From the NCBI GenBank assembly GCA_937876275.1, contig CALFIA010000021.1, positions 1 to 5,390 on the forward strand: a stretch of DNA of 5,390 bases. The letters run 5' to 3'. Under the pieces are notes generated by a model. That model was not told where the DNA came from, searched no databases, and saw only the letters and a program-made list of their open reading frames with translations. Numbering within the stretch: position 1 is the first letter of the stretch; each line of letters begins with the position of its first letter. Source of the stretch: an uncultured Actinomycetes bacterium (GTDB lineage Bacteria > Actinomycetota > Actinomycetes > S36-B12). The translations under genes were made by a program, and so were the position numbers. This document shows, in pieces, positions 5,361 through 5,390 of the stretch.

Positions 5361-5390
5361 AGATCGGAAGAGCGTCGTGTAGGGAAAGAG
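5361..5390. other. Illumina TruSeq adapter sequence (contamination)
   Basis: From 5361 the sequence reads AGATCGGAAGAGCGTCGTGT and continues AGGGAAAGAG to the last base. All 30 bases agree with the Illumina TruSeq universal adapter as it appears in read-through, from its first base onward. It is not part of the genome and should be trimmed. Natural sequence ends at 5360, which is a true contig end and not a cut through a longer sequence. Confidence 0.97.

Noticed and set aside
5341..5390. The contig end as a possible repeat, attachment site or mobile-element edge
   Set aside because: The last 30 bases are explained exactly by sequencing adapter, and the natural bases before it show no repeat or att-like structure.

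Overview
This window reads as a 5.4-kb contig fragment from a moderately high-GC actinobacterium. GC is roughly 60% by eye, and the proteins resemble actinobacterial versions of their families. The last 30 bases (5361-5390) are not biological. They match the Illumina TruSeq adapter read-through sequence, so natural sequence ends at about 5360, and the piece probably comes from a shotgun or metagenomic assembly.

Layout. The left edge holds the 3' end of an NMT1/THI5-like ABC-transporter substrate-binding protein (+ strand, ends at 480). It runs into a perfect 17-bp hairpin (488-525), which separates it from a convergent aldehyde dehydrogenase of the gamma-aminobutyraldehyde dehydrogenase (PatD) type (- strand, 1990-554). 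A short AT-rich divergent regulatory region (1991-2143) separates the dehydrogenase from a rightward three-gene run: an Lrp/AsnC-family regulator (2144-2617), a class III PLP aminotransferase (2614-4014) and a flavin-type split-barrel (PPOX) protein (4011-4685). On my reading, each gene in this run starts inside the stop codon of the one before it. The right end is a convergent heme-binding beta-barrel (nitrobindin/THAP4-like, 'FABP family') protein (5302-4682). Its stop codon overlaps that of the PPOX gene inside one CTAG.

How the genes may work together. The aminotransferase and the dehydrogenase form a plausible two-step route: a primary amine such as putrescine is transaminated to an aminoaldehyde, which is oxidised to GABA or a related omega-amino acid. 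The Lrp/AsnC protein sits between the two enzyme genes and probably controls both through the shared region, where there is a clear inverted repeat. The exact amine is inferred, not shown. The PPOX protein may be linked to PLP or flavin metabolism, but this is uncertain. The transporter fragment and the heme-barrel gene are convergent with the module and may be unrelated.

The most notable points are: (1) the PPOX reading frame encodes its conserved family N-terminus upstream of any ATG, GTG or TTG codon, with a CTG start in a CTGA overlap as the best candidate; (2) an inverted repeat spans the most upstream ATG of the regulator gene, which argues for the downstream start and marks a likely operator; (3) adapter contamination is present at the contig end. 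I see no mobile element, CRISPR array, RNA gene or clearly new system.
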